A stretch of 64,000 nucleotides of DNA from the NCBI RefSeq assembly GCF_026810365.1, contig NZ_CP113948.1, forward strand, positions 324,001-388,000, written 5' to 3'. The stretch comes from Flavobacterium praedii (GTDB lineage Bacteria > Bacteroidota > Bacteroidia > Flavobacteriales > Flavobacteriaceae). The translations under genes were made by a program, and so were the position numbers. Numbering within the stretch: the stretch's first letter is position 1; every line of letters starts with the position of its first letter. The notes below the pieces were generated by a model that saw only the letters and a list, made by a program, of their open reading frames with translations, ran no database searches and was not told the DNA's origin. Shown here one piece after another: positions 17,356 through 25,795 of the stretch.

Positions 17356-19038
17356 ATGAGAAATCCAAAATCAACCGTACTTAAGAATATTCTTTTGAAT
17401 TTGAAACTTGCCCAATTTTCAAATGAAAATCCAGAAATTGAAGTCGACACAATTATTGCTTTCAAAAATAGTGATGCCGTTAGTAGAAGAAAGTTTGTGA
17501 CCGATGTGGCAAAGTTTAGTTTACTCACAGGAATTATCGGAACTTCAATCGTAAGTTGTAAAAAAGAAGATGAAAAAGCAAGGAACCCAATATCTGATGA
17601 AGGTGAAGGTTTTGGTTCTTCAAATGATAAAAAAGTAGTGATAGTTGGTGCTGGAATGGCTGGTTTGAATGCGGCTTATCAATTAAGAAAAGCAGGAATT
17701 AGATCGACAATTTACGAAGGTAGTTTTAGATTAGGGGGAAGGATTTTGACACATTATGGTGATGCGTTGCAAATGGGTATTCATCCCGAATTTGGAGGTG
17801 ATTTTATAGATTCTACGCATGAAGATATGCTTTCTTTGGCCAAAGAATTTGATTTGGATTTAATCGATATGTACGCCGAATCCAAAGCTGCGAATTTGAT
17901 ACATGAAACCTTCTTTTTTGATGGAAGGCATATTTCGGAAGAGGAAATTATCAAAGAGTTCAAGAAAATTGCACCATCAATTCAAAAAGATGCAGCTAGT
18001 TTAGGAGAAGATTATGATACCCCTGCCGCTTTAGTTTTTGACAAAATGACTTTGAAGGATTATATAAAGTCTTTGAAATGCAGTCAATGGTTGAAAGATA
18101 TTTTTACTGCAGCTTATTTGGCAGAATTTGGATTGGATACTTCGGAACAGTCCGCAATCAATCTCTTGGATATGGTTGATACCAATACTTCTGAAGGATT
18201 TAAAATTTTTGGAGATAGCGACGAAAAATACAGAATAAGAGAAGGAAATTCGAAATTAATAGAACATTTATCCGGAAAAGTGGCAGATTCAATTGTGATG
18301 AAATCCATATTGACAGCCATTTCAAACAAAGACGGGAAATATACATTGTCATTTAAGGATAAAGAAGATGTTCAGGCCGATTATGTAATTATTGCTATTC
18401 CGTTTACCATGTTGCGCGACGTAAAAATGGACTTAAGCGACATGACTCCTGAGAAGAGAAATTCAATTCAGGAATTGGGTTATGGACAAAATAACAAATT
18501 GTTTTTAGGATACGAAGGCAGACCTTGGCGCGAAGGGAAAAACAATTTTTACGGCTATTTATTTCACAAAGATATTCATGACGGTTGGGATTCTAGCAGT
18601 ATAAAAAGCGTAGCCAGTAACAAAGGGGTGTATTGTTGTTTCTTTGGAGGAGATGAATCTATAGCCTTGTCAAAAGTGGCTGTACAAAATCCGCACGCGC
18701 CCGCAACACATATCTGGAAAACAGATTTGCCTCAAAAAGAAATCGATAAATACATTGGACAAATGGAAGAAGTTTTCCCAGGGTCTAAAAAAGGATATGT
18801 AAACAAACATGTTTTTGCCTGTTGGTCTTCCTATCCATTTGTAAAAGCCAGCTATACCTGTCCAAAACCCGGACAATGGAATACGGCCATGTTATATACC
18901 GCAGAGCCAATTGGAGATGTTTATTTTGCAGGAGAACATTGCAGTGTCGATTATCAAGGATTCATGAATGGCGCCGCAGAAACTGGACGGTTGGCCGCAG
19001 AACAAATTACAGCAAAAATCAAAAAAGCACATATTTAA
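17356..19038 (+). CDS. Exported flavin-dependent amine oxidase (Tat lipoprotein)
   Basis: This 560-residue FAD enzyme of the amine oxidase family has the dinucleotide-binding site VVIVGAGMAGLNAAYQL (94-110), the GGRI flavin contact (127-130) and the C-terminal FAD motif YFAGEHCSVDYQGFMNGA. Family members oxidise polyamines, monoamines or L-amino acids to aldehydes or keto acids plus hydrogen peroxide and ammonia. The N-terminus holds a twin-arginine motif SRRKFV (43-48), then a hydrophobic stretch and a lipobox-like SIVSC ending at Cys68, preceded by an unusually long n-region. It is therefore probably folded in the cytoplasm, Tat-exported and lipidated. With PotABCD upstream, a periplasmic putrescine or spermidine oxidase is the best guess; an L-amino acid oxidase is an alternative. 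Confidence 0.82.
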   Translation: MRNPKSTVLKNILLNLKLAQFSNENPEIEVDTIIAFKNSDAVSRRKFVTDVAKFSLLTGIIGTSIVSCKKEDEKARNPISDEGEGFGSSNDKKVVIVGAGMAGLNAAYQLRKAGIRSTIYEGSFRLGGRILTHYGDALQMGIHPEFGGDFIDSTHEDMLSLAKEFDLDLIDMYAESKAANLIHETFFFDGRHISEEEIIKEFKKIAPSIQKDAASLGEDYDTPAALVFDKMTLKDYIKSLKCSQWLKDIFTAAYLAEFGLDTSEQSAINLLDMVDTNTSEGFKIFGDSDEKYRIREGNSKLIEHLSGKVADSIVMKSILTAISNKDGKYTLSFKDKEDVQADYVIIAIPFTMLRDVKMDLSDMTPEKRNSIQELGYGQNNKLFLGYEGRPWREGKNNFYGYLFHKDIHDGWDSSSIKSVASNKGVYCCFFGGDESIALSKVAVQNPHAPATHIWKTDLPQKEIDKYIGQMEEVFPGSKKGYVNKHVFACWSSYPFVKASYTCPKPGQWNTAMLYTAEPIGDVYFAGEHCSVDYQGFMNGAAETGRLAAEQITAKIKKAHI

Positions 19039-19076
19039 AATTAATAACCAAAACCTAACCAAAAACCAAAACCAAA

Positions 19077-19931
19077 ATGAAAAAAGTAGTAGTAGTTTTA
19101 GCTTTAATGCTAACGAGTAGTTTCGCATTTGCACAAGATGCGCCAGCAGCAGCCCAAGATGCTCCAGAATCAAAATTTACTGCAGCAGTAGATGTCGTAG
19201 CTCCTTATATGTGGAGAGGGGTAAAATTGTATTCGAATAATATAGCTTTTCAGCCTTATGCATCGTATGCAGCAACCGAAAAATTAACAGTAGGATTCTG
19301 GATGACAACCAATTTGTCTTCTGCAGCAGATGCCTATAATGAGTATGATTGGTATGTATCTTACCAAGTTACTCCAATTTTAAAAGTTATGCTAAGTGAT
19401 TATTATGCACCTGCCACTAAGAAAAATGTGGAAACGTATGGTTTTTCTAGAGCCAATTATTTTGATTATGGATTTGGATCTGCTCAAGTTATGGATCTAT
19501 CAATACTTCTTGATTTCTCAGACAAAGGTGTACCTATTGATTTTCAATGGAATACTTTAGTTAATGGAAATGATTACAAAGATGTTGAGTATGATAGTAA
19601 TGGAGAAGTGTTGAATAAAAACAGAGCTTTTTCTTCTTATTCAGAAATAGGGTATACACATTCAATTGAATCTATTGGTGTAAACTTAAGAGGTTTTGTA
19701 GGTGCTGCTGTGATCAATAATAATGCGTATTATGGTTTGCATCAAGACGGAACAGCTGGATTTGCTTTTACGAATGTAGGATTGAATGTAGCTAAAGAGA
19801 TTAAATTTTCGGAAAAATTCAGCCTTCCTGTTTTCTTGAGATATACTTATAATGAAGATGGAAGAAAAAGTCTTGATGGAGAAAAACAAGTAAATATTAT
19901 ATCAGGAGGTTTGACTTTAACAATCAAATAA
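19077..19931 (+). CDS. Outer-membrane beta-barrel protein, TIGR02001 (Gcw_chp)-like
   Basis: This 284-residue protein has a signal peptide ending at AFAQ (about residue 20) followed by an Ala-rich linker. The mature part alternates polar and aromatic residues as in beta barrels (VVAPYMWRGVKLY, LTVGFWMTTNLS, YDWYVSYQVTP), and the last residues LTLTIK fit a final strand. The opening strand with MWRG recalls the TIGR02001 family of putative outer-membrane proteins (Y.FRG). It starts 38 bp after the amine oxidase and is followed by a strong terminator, so it closes that transcription unit. It may let substrates reach the periplasm; the function is not established. Confidence 0.65.
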   Translation: MKKVVVVLALMLTSSFAFAQDAPAAAQDAPESKFTAAVDVVAPYMWRGVKLYSNNIAFQPYASYAATEKLTVGFWMTTNLSSAADAYNEYDWYVSYQVTPILKVMLSDYYAPATKKNVETYGFSRANYFDYGFGSAQVMDLSILLDFSDKGVPIDFQWNTLVNGNDYKDVEYDSNGEVLNKNRAFSSYSEIGYTHSIESIGVNLRGFVGAAVINNNAYYGLHQDGTAGFAFTNVGLNVAKEIKFSEKFSLPVFLRYTYNEDGRKSLDGEKQVNIISGGLTLTIK

Positions 19932-19967
19932 TAAAACTAAAAAGGATTTTTTTTAAATTTTAGTTCT

Positions 19968-20020
19968 AAAACCTTAAACTCACAACTAGCATTTTGTTAG
20001 TGAGTTTAAGGTTTTTTTTT
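19968..20020 (+). terminator. Strong rho-independent terminator
   Basis: Sixteen-bp perfect arms (19968-19983 and 20000-20015) carrying CCTTAAACTCAC/GTGAGTTTAAGG run into a run of nine T. It closes the amine oxidase/outer-membrane protein transcription unit. Confidence 0.9.
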
Positions 20021-20096
20021 ATGGAATATATTTTGATAGGTATTTTTGGATTTAAAAAAAAGTCTGGTTATGGGTATTTGTTTTATTTGTATTACG

Positions 20097-20117
20097 ACCC
20101 CTGTTTTTTATAGGGGT
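20097..20117. promoter_or_regulatory. ACCCCT...AGGGGT hairpin or operator in the gap before the porin gene
   Basis: Six-bp perfect arms ACCCCT (20097-20102) and AGGGGT (20112-20117) around a T-rich spacer form an inverted repeat whose G+C content stands out in an A/T-rich 491-bp gap. T8 follows after 4 bp, so a weak terminator is possible, but a dimeric regulator site is equally plausible. It is about 305 bp upstream of the porin-like gene. Between it and the gene I see only a degenerate TAATTTCG box near 20338. Confidence 0.4.
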
Positions 20118-20422
20118 ATGATTTTTTTTGTATATTATTTTGGTTTAAAATTGAATTTTTTGTGTGTATAAAATTTATTAATGGTGAAAAATTATGGGTT
20201 TTGGTTAAAAATTTGATTATTGAATTTTTAAAAATTTAGGTTTAAAATAGGAATTGCTCATTATTTTTCGATGAATTTTGGATATCAATAATTCTTTTCG
20301 GAAAGTTTTAAAAAAGTTTTTCTGTTAACTAAAAGTTAATAATTTCGCCCCAATAAAAAAGAAGAATAACCAAATTCAATTCAATTATCAAGATTGAATA
20401 ATTAACCAAAAACCGATTAAAT

Positions 20423-21514
20423 ATGAAAAAAGTAATTACTATTTTTGCCTTAGTCTTGACTACAAGTTTAGCATTTGCACAAGATGGAGAAACAGCTGTG
20501 TCTCCATCAACAACTTTTGCAGGTTCTGCAGATGCGTATTACAAATATGCTTTTTCTGGAATTTCAAGTGGATATACCAGCTTTACGAATTCTAATAATT
20601 CATTTGAATTAGGTATGGCATCTATTGAAGCCTCTCACAAATGGAAAAAAGTATCTGTATTTGTAGATTTAGGTTTTGGAGGCAGAGCTAAGGAGTTTAC
20701 CTATAATGACAATGCTTACACATTTATGATTAAACAATTGACATTCACTTATGATGTGTCAGATAGTTTTAAAATTGTTGCAGGAACTTTTGGAACTCAC
20801 ATCGGGTATGAGTTGCTTGATGCTGTAGACAATAAAAACTACAGTATGTCGTATGCCTTTACTTATGGGCCTTTTTATAACACAGGGGTAAAAGCACAAT
20901 ATACATCTGGTAAATTTAGTTTTATGGCTGGTGTTACTAATCCAACCGATTTTAAATCAGCTATTGAAACACAAACAAATTCAAAAACATATATAGGACA
21001 AGTTGCATATGTAGGAGAAACTGGAAGTGCTTATTTAAATATATCTTCGGGACTTGAAAATGGAAGTCCATTGAGAGACAGTTTTGGAAAAATTATTGCT
21101 TCTTCAGATGAAAATAGAACTCAATTTGATTTTGTGGGTACTAAAAAATTTGGTGATAAATTTGCTGTTGGATTCAATGCAACTTATGCGGATACCAATA
21201 ATAATATAGATAGTAGTTTAGATGGAAAATGGTACTCTTTAGTTCTTTATCCAAGTTATACAATTAGTTCAAGTGTATTATTAGCATATCGTTTGGAGTA
21301 TATGGATTCAAAAGATGCTACTGCTTCTTTAGGAACAATTGCTGGTTCTTCAATAATTGGTAATACATTATCATTAAACTATAAAGTGGGTAATATGACA
21401 ATTATTCCTGAAATCAGAATTGATTCTGCTTCAAATGATATTTTTGTTACTAATGATGATAGTTTCAAAGGAGTTAATACGTATGCTTTGGTAGCTGCGA
21501 CTTATACTTTCTAA
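20423..21514 (+). CDS. Porin-like outer-membrane protein (BBP2/OmpL-like)
   Basis: This 363-residue protein has a clear signal peptide (MKKVITIFALVLTTSLAFAQ). The mature part is a series of amphipathic strands typical of a 16-strand-like porin barrel: AGSADAYYKYAFSG, NSFELGMASIEASHKW, VSVFVDLGFGGRA, FKIVAGTFGTHIGYELLD, and a terminal aromatic ATYTF that fits the barrel-assembly signal. The pattern recalls the putative beta-barrel porin-2 (OmpL-like) family common in Bacteroidetes. It has its own upstream region and terminator, so it is separately regulated from the amine genes. Its position suggests an outer-membrane channel for the island's substrate, which is inference. Confidence 0.7.
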   Translation: MKKVITIFALVLTTSLAFAQDGETAVSPSTTFAGSADAYYKYAFSGISSGYTSFTNSNNSFELGMASIEASHKWKKVSVFVDLGFGGRAKEFTYNDNAYTFMIKQLTFTYDVSDSFKIVAGTFGTHIGYELLDAVDNKNYSMSYAFTYGPFYNTGVKAQYTSGKFSFMAGVTNPTDFKSAIETQTNSKTYIGQVAYVGETGSAYLNISSGLENGSPLRDSFGKIIASSDENRTQFDFVGTKKFGDKFAVGFNATYADTNNNIDSSLDGKWYSLVLYPSYTISSSVLLAYRLEYMDSKDATASLGTIAGSSIIGNTLSLNYKVGNMTIIPEIRIDSASNDIFVTNDDSFKGVNTYALVAATYTF

Positions 21515-21534
21515 TTAAAAATATTTTTTTTTTT

Positions 21535-21575
21535 GCTGTCAAGATCCTATTATTGGGTTTTGGCAGCTTTTTTTT
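21535..21575 (+). terminator. Rho-independent terminator after the porin-like gene
   Basis: GCTGTCAA (21535-21542) pairs with TTGGCAGC (21560-21567), allowing one G-U pair, followed by T8. It terminates the porin-like gene on the + strand. Confidence 0.85.
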
Positions 21576-21654
21576 GTATTAATGCATTTGTTTTTGAAAT
21601 AGGTTTATTTGTTTAATTTTCATTTACTTTGTAACTTATTTTAAATGATCGCAA

Positions 21655-22395
21655 TTGTTTTTCTTCAACAAAAATAGGGCTGTTTTAAAGGATTTAATTC
21701 CAGATAACCATATTGATATTCATTCGCATTTGCTACCGGGAATTGATGATGGTTCTAAAAGTTTTGAGCATACTTTAGGTTTGGTTCAAGCACTTCAAGG
21801 TATTGGTGTGTCTCAGTTTGTAACCACGCCTCATATTATGCAGGATGTTTGGAACAATACCAATGAAGGAATACTTTCTCTAGAAAAGCAGACCGTAGTT
21901 GAGCTAAAAAATAATGGTATTGATATTCCTTTTCGTGCCGCTTCAGAGTATATGATGGATGAGTATTTTGTGCAACTTTTTCAAACTGGCGAGTTATTGA
22001 CTTTGAAAGACAATTATGTATTGGTTGAAATGTCTTATATCAATGCACCTATACAATTGTACACGATACTTTTTGATTTGCAAGTGGCAGGTTATATTCC
22101 TATTTTGGCACACCCGGAGCGTTATATTTTTTACCACAATAATTTTGAAGAATATGTAAAACTAAAACGTGTTGGTTGCCTTTTTCAGTTGAATTTATTG
22201 GCAGTAGTGGGGTATTATGGGGAATCGATTGCTAATGCTGCAAAAGAATTATTGCAAAAAGGAATGTACGATTTTGTGGGTTCTGATGTACATCACAGTA
22301 AGCATATTGCTGCTTTTGGAGATAAAGTAAAATGGAAAGACTTAAGTCCATTGAAAGAAGTGATAAAGAATAATCAATTTTTTAGTATACAGTAG
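21655..22395 (+). CDS. CpsB/YwqE-type tyrosine-protein phosphatase
   Basis: This 246-residue PHP-fold, metal-dependent phosphatase has HIDIHSHLLPGIDDG (19-33) with the first metal-binding HxH, an internal TTPHIM, LAHPERY and the terminal SDVHHS metal motif. Such enzymes dephosphorylate the tyrosine-rich tail of Wzc/CpsD kinases and so control polysaccharide assembly. The only in-frame start that keeps the first strand is TTG at 21655; an in-frame TGA lies 9 bp upstream of it. It faces the polysaccharide operon tail to tail, with its presumed substrate kinase as the last gene of that operon on the other strand. Confidence 0.88.
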   Translation: MFFFNKNRAVLKDLIPDNHIDIHSHLLPGIDDGSKSFEHTLGLVQALQGIGVSQFVTTPHIMQDVWNNTNEGILSLEKQTVVELKNNGIDIPFRAASEYMMDEYFVQLFQTGELLTLKDNYVLVEMSYINAPIQLYTILFDLQVAGYIPILAHPERYIFYHNNFEEYVKLKRVGCLFQLNLLAVVGYYGESIANAAKELLQKGMYDFVGSDVHHSKHIAAFGDKVKWKDLSPLKEVIKNNQFFSIQ

Positions 22396-22452
22396 GATTT
22401 TTTTTAATATAAATGAATTTCGTTAGCACTAAATATCTTGTTTAACGAGGAT

Positions 22453-22567
22453 GCATGAGGGATAGGAATAAGCTACCGAAGTAGCATGGAGAGCCCGACA
22501 GCAATAAAAAAAAGAGGCAACTAGCACGGTGGTGAGTTGGCCTCTTTTTTTTATTGGTGCCATGCCC
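22453..22567 (+). ncRNA. Structured intergenic element, copy 1 (Flavo-1-like)
   Basis: The ends GCATG/CATGC close the element. Inside are the conserved GAGGGATAGGA, a small hairpin GCTAC-CGAA-GTAGC, the conserved AGCCCGAC and a long hairpin whose arms CAATA(A)GAGGC/GCCTCT(T)ATTG flank a 22-nt loop. The same architecture, with compensatory changes in the small stem and a different long stem, occurs at 59321. It lies between convergent genes, and the T-rich arm could also terminate transcripts. From memory this resembles the flavobacterial Flavo-1 RNA motif; the name needs an Rfam check. Strand follows the read orientation and is not proven. Confidence 0.65.
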
Positions 22568-22584
22568 AAAATATTTTTATTGAT

Positions 22585-24954
22585 TTATTTGCGTCCTATT
22601 TTTTTATACCATGGTTTTTTTCTGGATTTTATTCCATAGCCGTAACCATAGCCGTAACCTTTTGTGGAATCGGTGTCGTTGAGGAGCAGGCACATATTGG
22701 GGAGTTTTTTCTCTAGGTATAAGTCGTTGGCAATGTGTAGCATTCTTTTTTCAAGATAGTTGGCCCGAATTACAAACAAGAAGCAATCGGCATATTTGGC
22801 GATTAACAAGGTGTCTGTCACGAGACTTACAGGAGCAGTGTCAACAATAATATAATCATATTGCGCTTTGACAGTTTTGAAAAGTTCTTCAACTTTTTTA
22901 CTCAGGAGTAATTCGGCTGGATTGGGTGGAATAATTCCTGCCGGTAGGATATGAAAATTTTCATAGCCCTTTTGCTTGATGATTAAATTTTCTAAAGTGG
23001 CGTCATTATGGGACAAATAATTGGTAAGTCCTTGATCGGGCAGGGTAACATAATCATCAAGTTTTGGGTTTCGAATGTCCATTCCTATGAGTAATACTTT
23101 TTTGCCAGAAAGGGCAAAGGTTGCTGCAAGGTTTATGGAAACAAAGGTTTTGCCTTCTTTAGAAAATGTCGAAGTTAGGAAAAGCGTTTTGGCTTGTTTT
23201 TCAGGAACTTTGCTGAGCATGAATTCCAGATTTGTTCGTATAATTCTTAGCGCTTCGGCAGAGCTGGTTCTGCTTTCGGATTTGATAATTTGTGTGTTTG
23301 CAGCAGATGTTGGAATATCACCAAGATAAGGTATGTTGGTTTTTCCTTCGAGATCCAAACGGCTTTTAATTTTGGTATCCAATAAATCAATGAGATAAAT
23401 GATTCCAAACGGAATTAGAATTCCGATTAGCAATGCTACCAAAAAGACAATTTTTTTCTTGGGGGCAACTGGAATATGTGCAGCTTTGGCAGCATCAATC
23501 ACTCTAGCATTTGGTTCTGTTGCGGATAATGATATGGCTGTTTCTTCTCTTTTTTGAAGCAAATACAAATAGAGTTCTTCTTTTATTTTTTGTTGTCTTG
23601 CTATGATTTTGAATTGGCGTTCTTGTACTGGGATTTTTCCAATTTTGGTATCCATAATTCCTTTTTGACTGCCTATATTTCTTTTTTGAATGAGTAAAGT
23701 TGATTTTAATTGATCTAGACTTGAATATAAACTTTGTTTTAAAGATGCAATTTGTTGATCCATTTTTAAAACTGTAGGATTGGCTACTGTTGCCGATTTT
23801 AAGATTCTATTGCGATCCAGAACTAATTCATTATACATATTTATAATACCAGATGCATCTTCCTGACCAACAATTAAGTTAGTAGGGAGTAAGTCTGTAG
23901 CACTACTTTTTTTGATGTAATCAAGCATCGAATTGACAACATTGAGTTGGATTTCGGTATCTACTGCTTTCTTGTCATAGGAATTGGATCCTTCTATAAA
24001 AAGCTTGGCTTCCGAATCGATATCGGTTAAGTTGTTGGTTTTTTTAAAACTTTCGACATCTTGTTCGACTCCATCCAATTCTCTGGTGATTAAGGACAAT
24101 CGTTCTGCAATGAATTTTGAGGTGTTTTCTGAAATTTGGTTTTTATCTGTAATGGCATCTTGGTTATAAATTTGGATTAAATTATCCAAGAATATTTCGG
24201 CTTTTTCATAGACGGGATCGATCAAAGATAATTCAACTACACTACTGGTTTTACTCAGTGGATTTACATTAAGACGACTTCTAAAACTATCTACCACATC
24301 ATCTATAGCATTTACCTGTATTGTAATTTCGCGATTGTTTACTTTGAATAATTTACTTGCGTTTTTGGTTATAATAAGGTTCCAATTTTGGGTCGAAATA
24401 AGTTCGCCATATTGAAAATCATTTTTATTTAAAAAATTATTTTTTGAAGTTTCGTTTTGAAGTTTATTCTCTAATTGAAATGAAGTATCTGAAATTTCTA
24501 AGAACTGCAACGTAATATTGGAATCGGAAAATTGAGGAGATTTTGGAATGAATTGGATCTCGATAGGGGTTTTGTCAAACATTTCGGTATAAATGATATT
24601 GCCTTTGATAAACATTGAGATATTCAGATGAAGTTTTTTTACGATATTTTCTATTAAAGTTCTGGATTTTAAAATTTCAATCTCATTGTCTACATTGTTT
24701 TTTAAACCACTTTCAATTCCCATATCCGCAAATGCAGAAAGCTCGGATAGCATGCCTCCTTTTTTTTCATCCTTTACTAAAATTGTTGCTGTAGCCTTAA
24801 ATTGAGGTGTGGTGTAACGCAAGTATATATAAGCAATTGTAAGACTTATAAAGATGCCAATTACAAACCATTTCCAATGAACTAGATAGTGATCTATGAA
24901 GTTTCGTAATTGAAATTCTCGATTATGATTTTCATTTGAAGGATTTTTTTCCAT
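22585..24954 (-). CDS. wzc: Wzc-type polysaccharide co-polymerase and tyrosine autokinase
   Basis: The 789-residue protein has an N-terminal Wzz domain between two membrane helices (about 30-50 and 510-530), a long periplasmic coiled-coil part, and a C-terminal cytoplasmic BY-kinase. The kinase has Walker A in STFSKEGKTFVSINLA, Walker A' in LLIGMDIRNPKL and Walker B in YIIVDTAPV. The C-terminal tail has alternating Gly-Tyr (GYGYGYGYG) then basic residues: the autophosphorylated tyrosine cluster. It controls chain length and export together with the Wza protein encoded 7 bp upstream. It is the last gene of the operon and the likely target of the phosphatase at 21655. Confidence 0.93.
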   Translation of the reverse strand: MEKNPSNENHNREFQLRNFIDHYLVHWKWFVIGIFISLTIAYIYLRYTTPQFKATATILVKDEKKGGMLSELSAFADMGIESGLKNNVDNEIEILKSRTLIENIVKKLHLNISMFIKGNIIYTEMFDKTPIEIQFIPKSPQFSDSNITLQFLEISDTSFQLENKLQNETSKNNFLNKNDFQYGELISTQNWNLIITKNASKLFKVNNREITIQVNAIDDVVDSFRSRLNVNPLSKTSSVVELSLIDPVYEKAEIFLDNLIQIYNQDAITDKNQISENTSKFIAERLSLITRELDGVEQDVESFKKTNNLTDIDSEAKLFIEGSNSYDKKAVDTEIQLNVVNSMLDYIKKSSATDLLPTNLIVGQEDASGIINMYNELVLDRNRILKSATVANPTVLKMDQQIASLKQSLYSSLDQLKSTLLIQKRNIGSQKGIMDTKIGKIPVQERQFKIIARQQKIKEELYLYLLQKREETAISLSATEPNARVIDAAKAAHIPVAPKKKIVFLVALLIGILIPFGIIYLIDLLDTKIKSRLDLEGKTNIPYLGDIPTSAANTQIIKSESRTSSAEALRIIRTNLEFMLSKVPEKQAKTLFLTSTFSKEGKTFVSINLAATFALSGKKVLLIGMDIRNPKLDDYVTLPDQGLTNYLSHNDATLENLIIKQKGYENFHILPAGIIPPNPAELLLSKKVEELFKTVKAQYDYIIVDTAPVSLVTDTLLIAKYADCFLFVIRANYLEKRMLHIANDLYLEKKLPNMCLLLNDTDSTKGYGYGYGYGIKSRKKPWYKKIGRK

Positions 24955-24961
24955 AGAAGAC

Positions 24962-25753
24962 TTAATTTGAGGTAGTTACAATCAATGTAATTAGCGTTAT
25001 CAATAAGGAAGTAATGGAAATAATTACGCCCGTATTTGGACCCACGGCCGATCCGTTGACTTTGTTTTTGTTTGGTTCTACATATACCACATCGTTTTGT
25101 GCCAAATAGTAAAAAGGGGAATTTATAAAATCGGATTTGGTAATATCGACTCTATTGTATGTTTTAACACCATCAATTTCTCTTATAATTAATAGGTTAT
25201 TGCGTTTGCCATAAATGGTTAAATCCTTTGCCATTGCTAAAGCTTCAATAAGCGTTATTCTTTCAGATGCTATTGTATAGGTTCCTGGAACTGTGACTTC
25301 GCCTTGCACAGAAACTTTAAAATTCATTATGCGCATGTTAATAATGGGATTCTTTATATAAGCTGAAATTTTATCTTGAAAAAGTTGCACAAGTTGGGAT
25401 CTTGCCATTCCACTTACTTTTAAACGTCCTAATATTGGGAAATCTATAAAACCATTGGCATCGACCAAATAAAGTTGCGTAGCTTGCGAACTAGCCACAT
25501 CTTGTTTGCCTGGGTTTACAGAGGTGTAACTTTTTAAATTGAAAGGAGCTGCAATTTCGGGGTCCTCGGCAGAAACGATGATCATTAGTAGGTCATCAGG
25601 TTGGATTTTTATTTCATATGAATTTTCTTTTTCTTTAAATGCTATTCCATCAATATCTTGATAATAGATTATATCTTTTCGGGAAGCACATGAAAAAAAG
25701 CATAGTATCAAAACAAATACCATTAGTTTTTTTAATAAAAAAATAGAATTCAT
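24962..25753 (-). CDS. wza: Wza-type polysaccharide export lipoprotein
   Basis: This 263-residue outer-membrane lipoprotein has a signal peptide with lipobox FFSCAS, a Poly_export domain (YEIKIQPDDLLMIIVSAEDPEI, then VDANGFIDFPILGRLKVSG) and a SLBB domain (KVSVQGEVTVPGTYTIASERITLIEALAMA). A final hydrophobic segment near 237-258 probably spans the outer membrane, as in Wza. It is shorter than enterobacterial Wza (about 380 residues), as is common in Bacteroidetes. It lies directly upstream of the Wzc gene and would form the export channel with it. Confidence 0.9.
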   Translation of the reverse strand: MNSIFLLKKLMVFVLILCFFSCASRKDIIYYQDIDGIAFKEKENSYEIKIQPDDLLMIIVSAEDPEIAAPFNLKSYTSVNPGKQDVASSQATQLYLVDANGFIDFPILGRLKVSGMARSQLVQLFQDKISAYIKNPIINMRIMNFKVSVQGEVTVPGTYTIASERITLIEALAMAKDLTIYGKRNNLLIIREIDGVKTYNRVDITKSDFINSPFYYLAQNDVVYVEPNKNKVNGSAVGPNTGVIISITSLLITLITLIVTTSN

Positions 25754-25795
25754 ATGTTAGTTTTTTAAAGTGTTTTATTGATGTTTTATAGCTAT

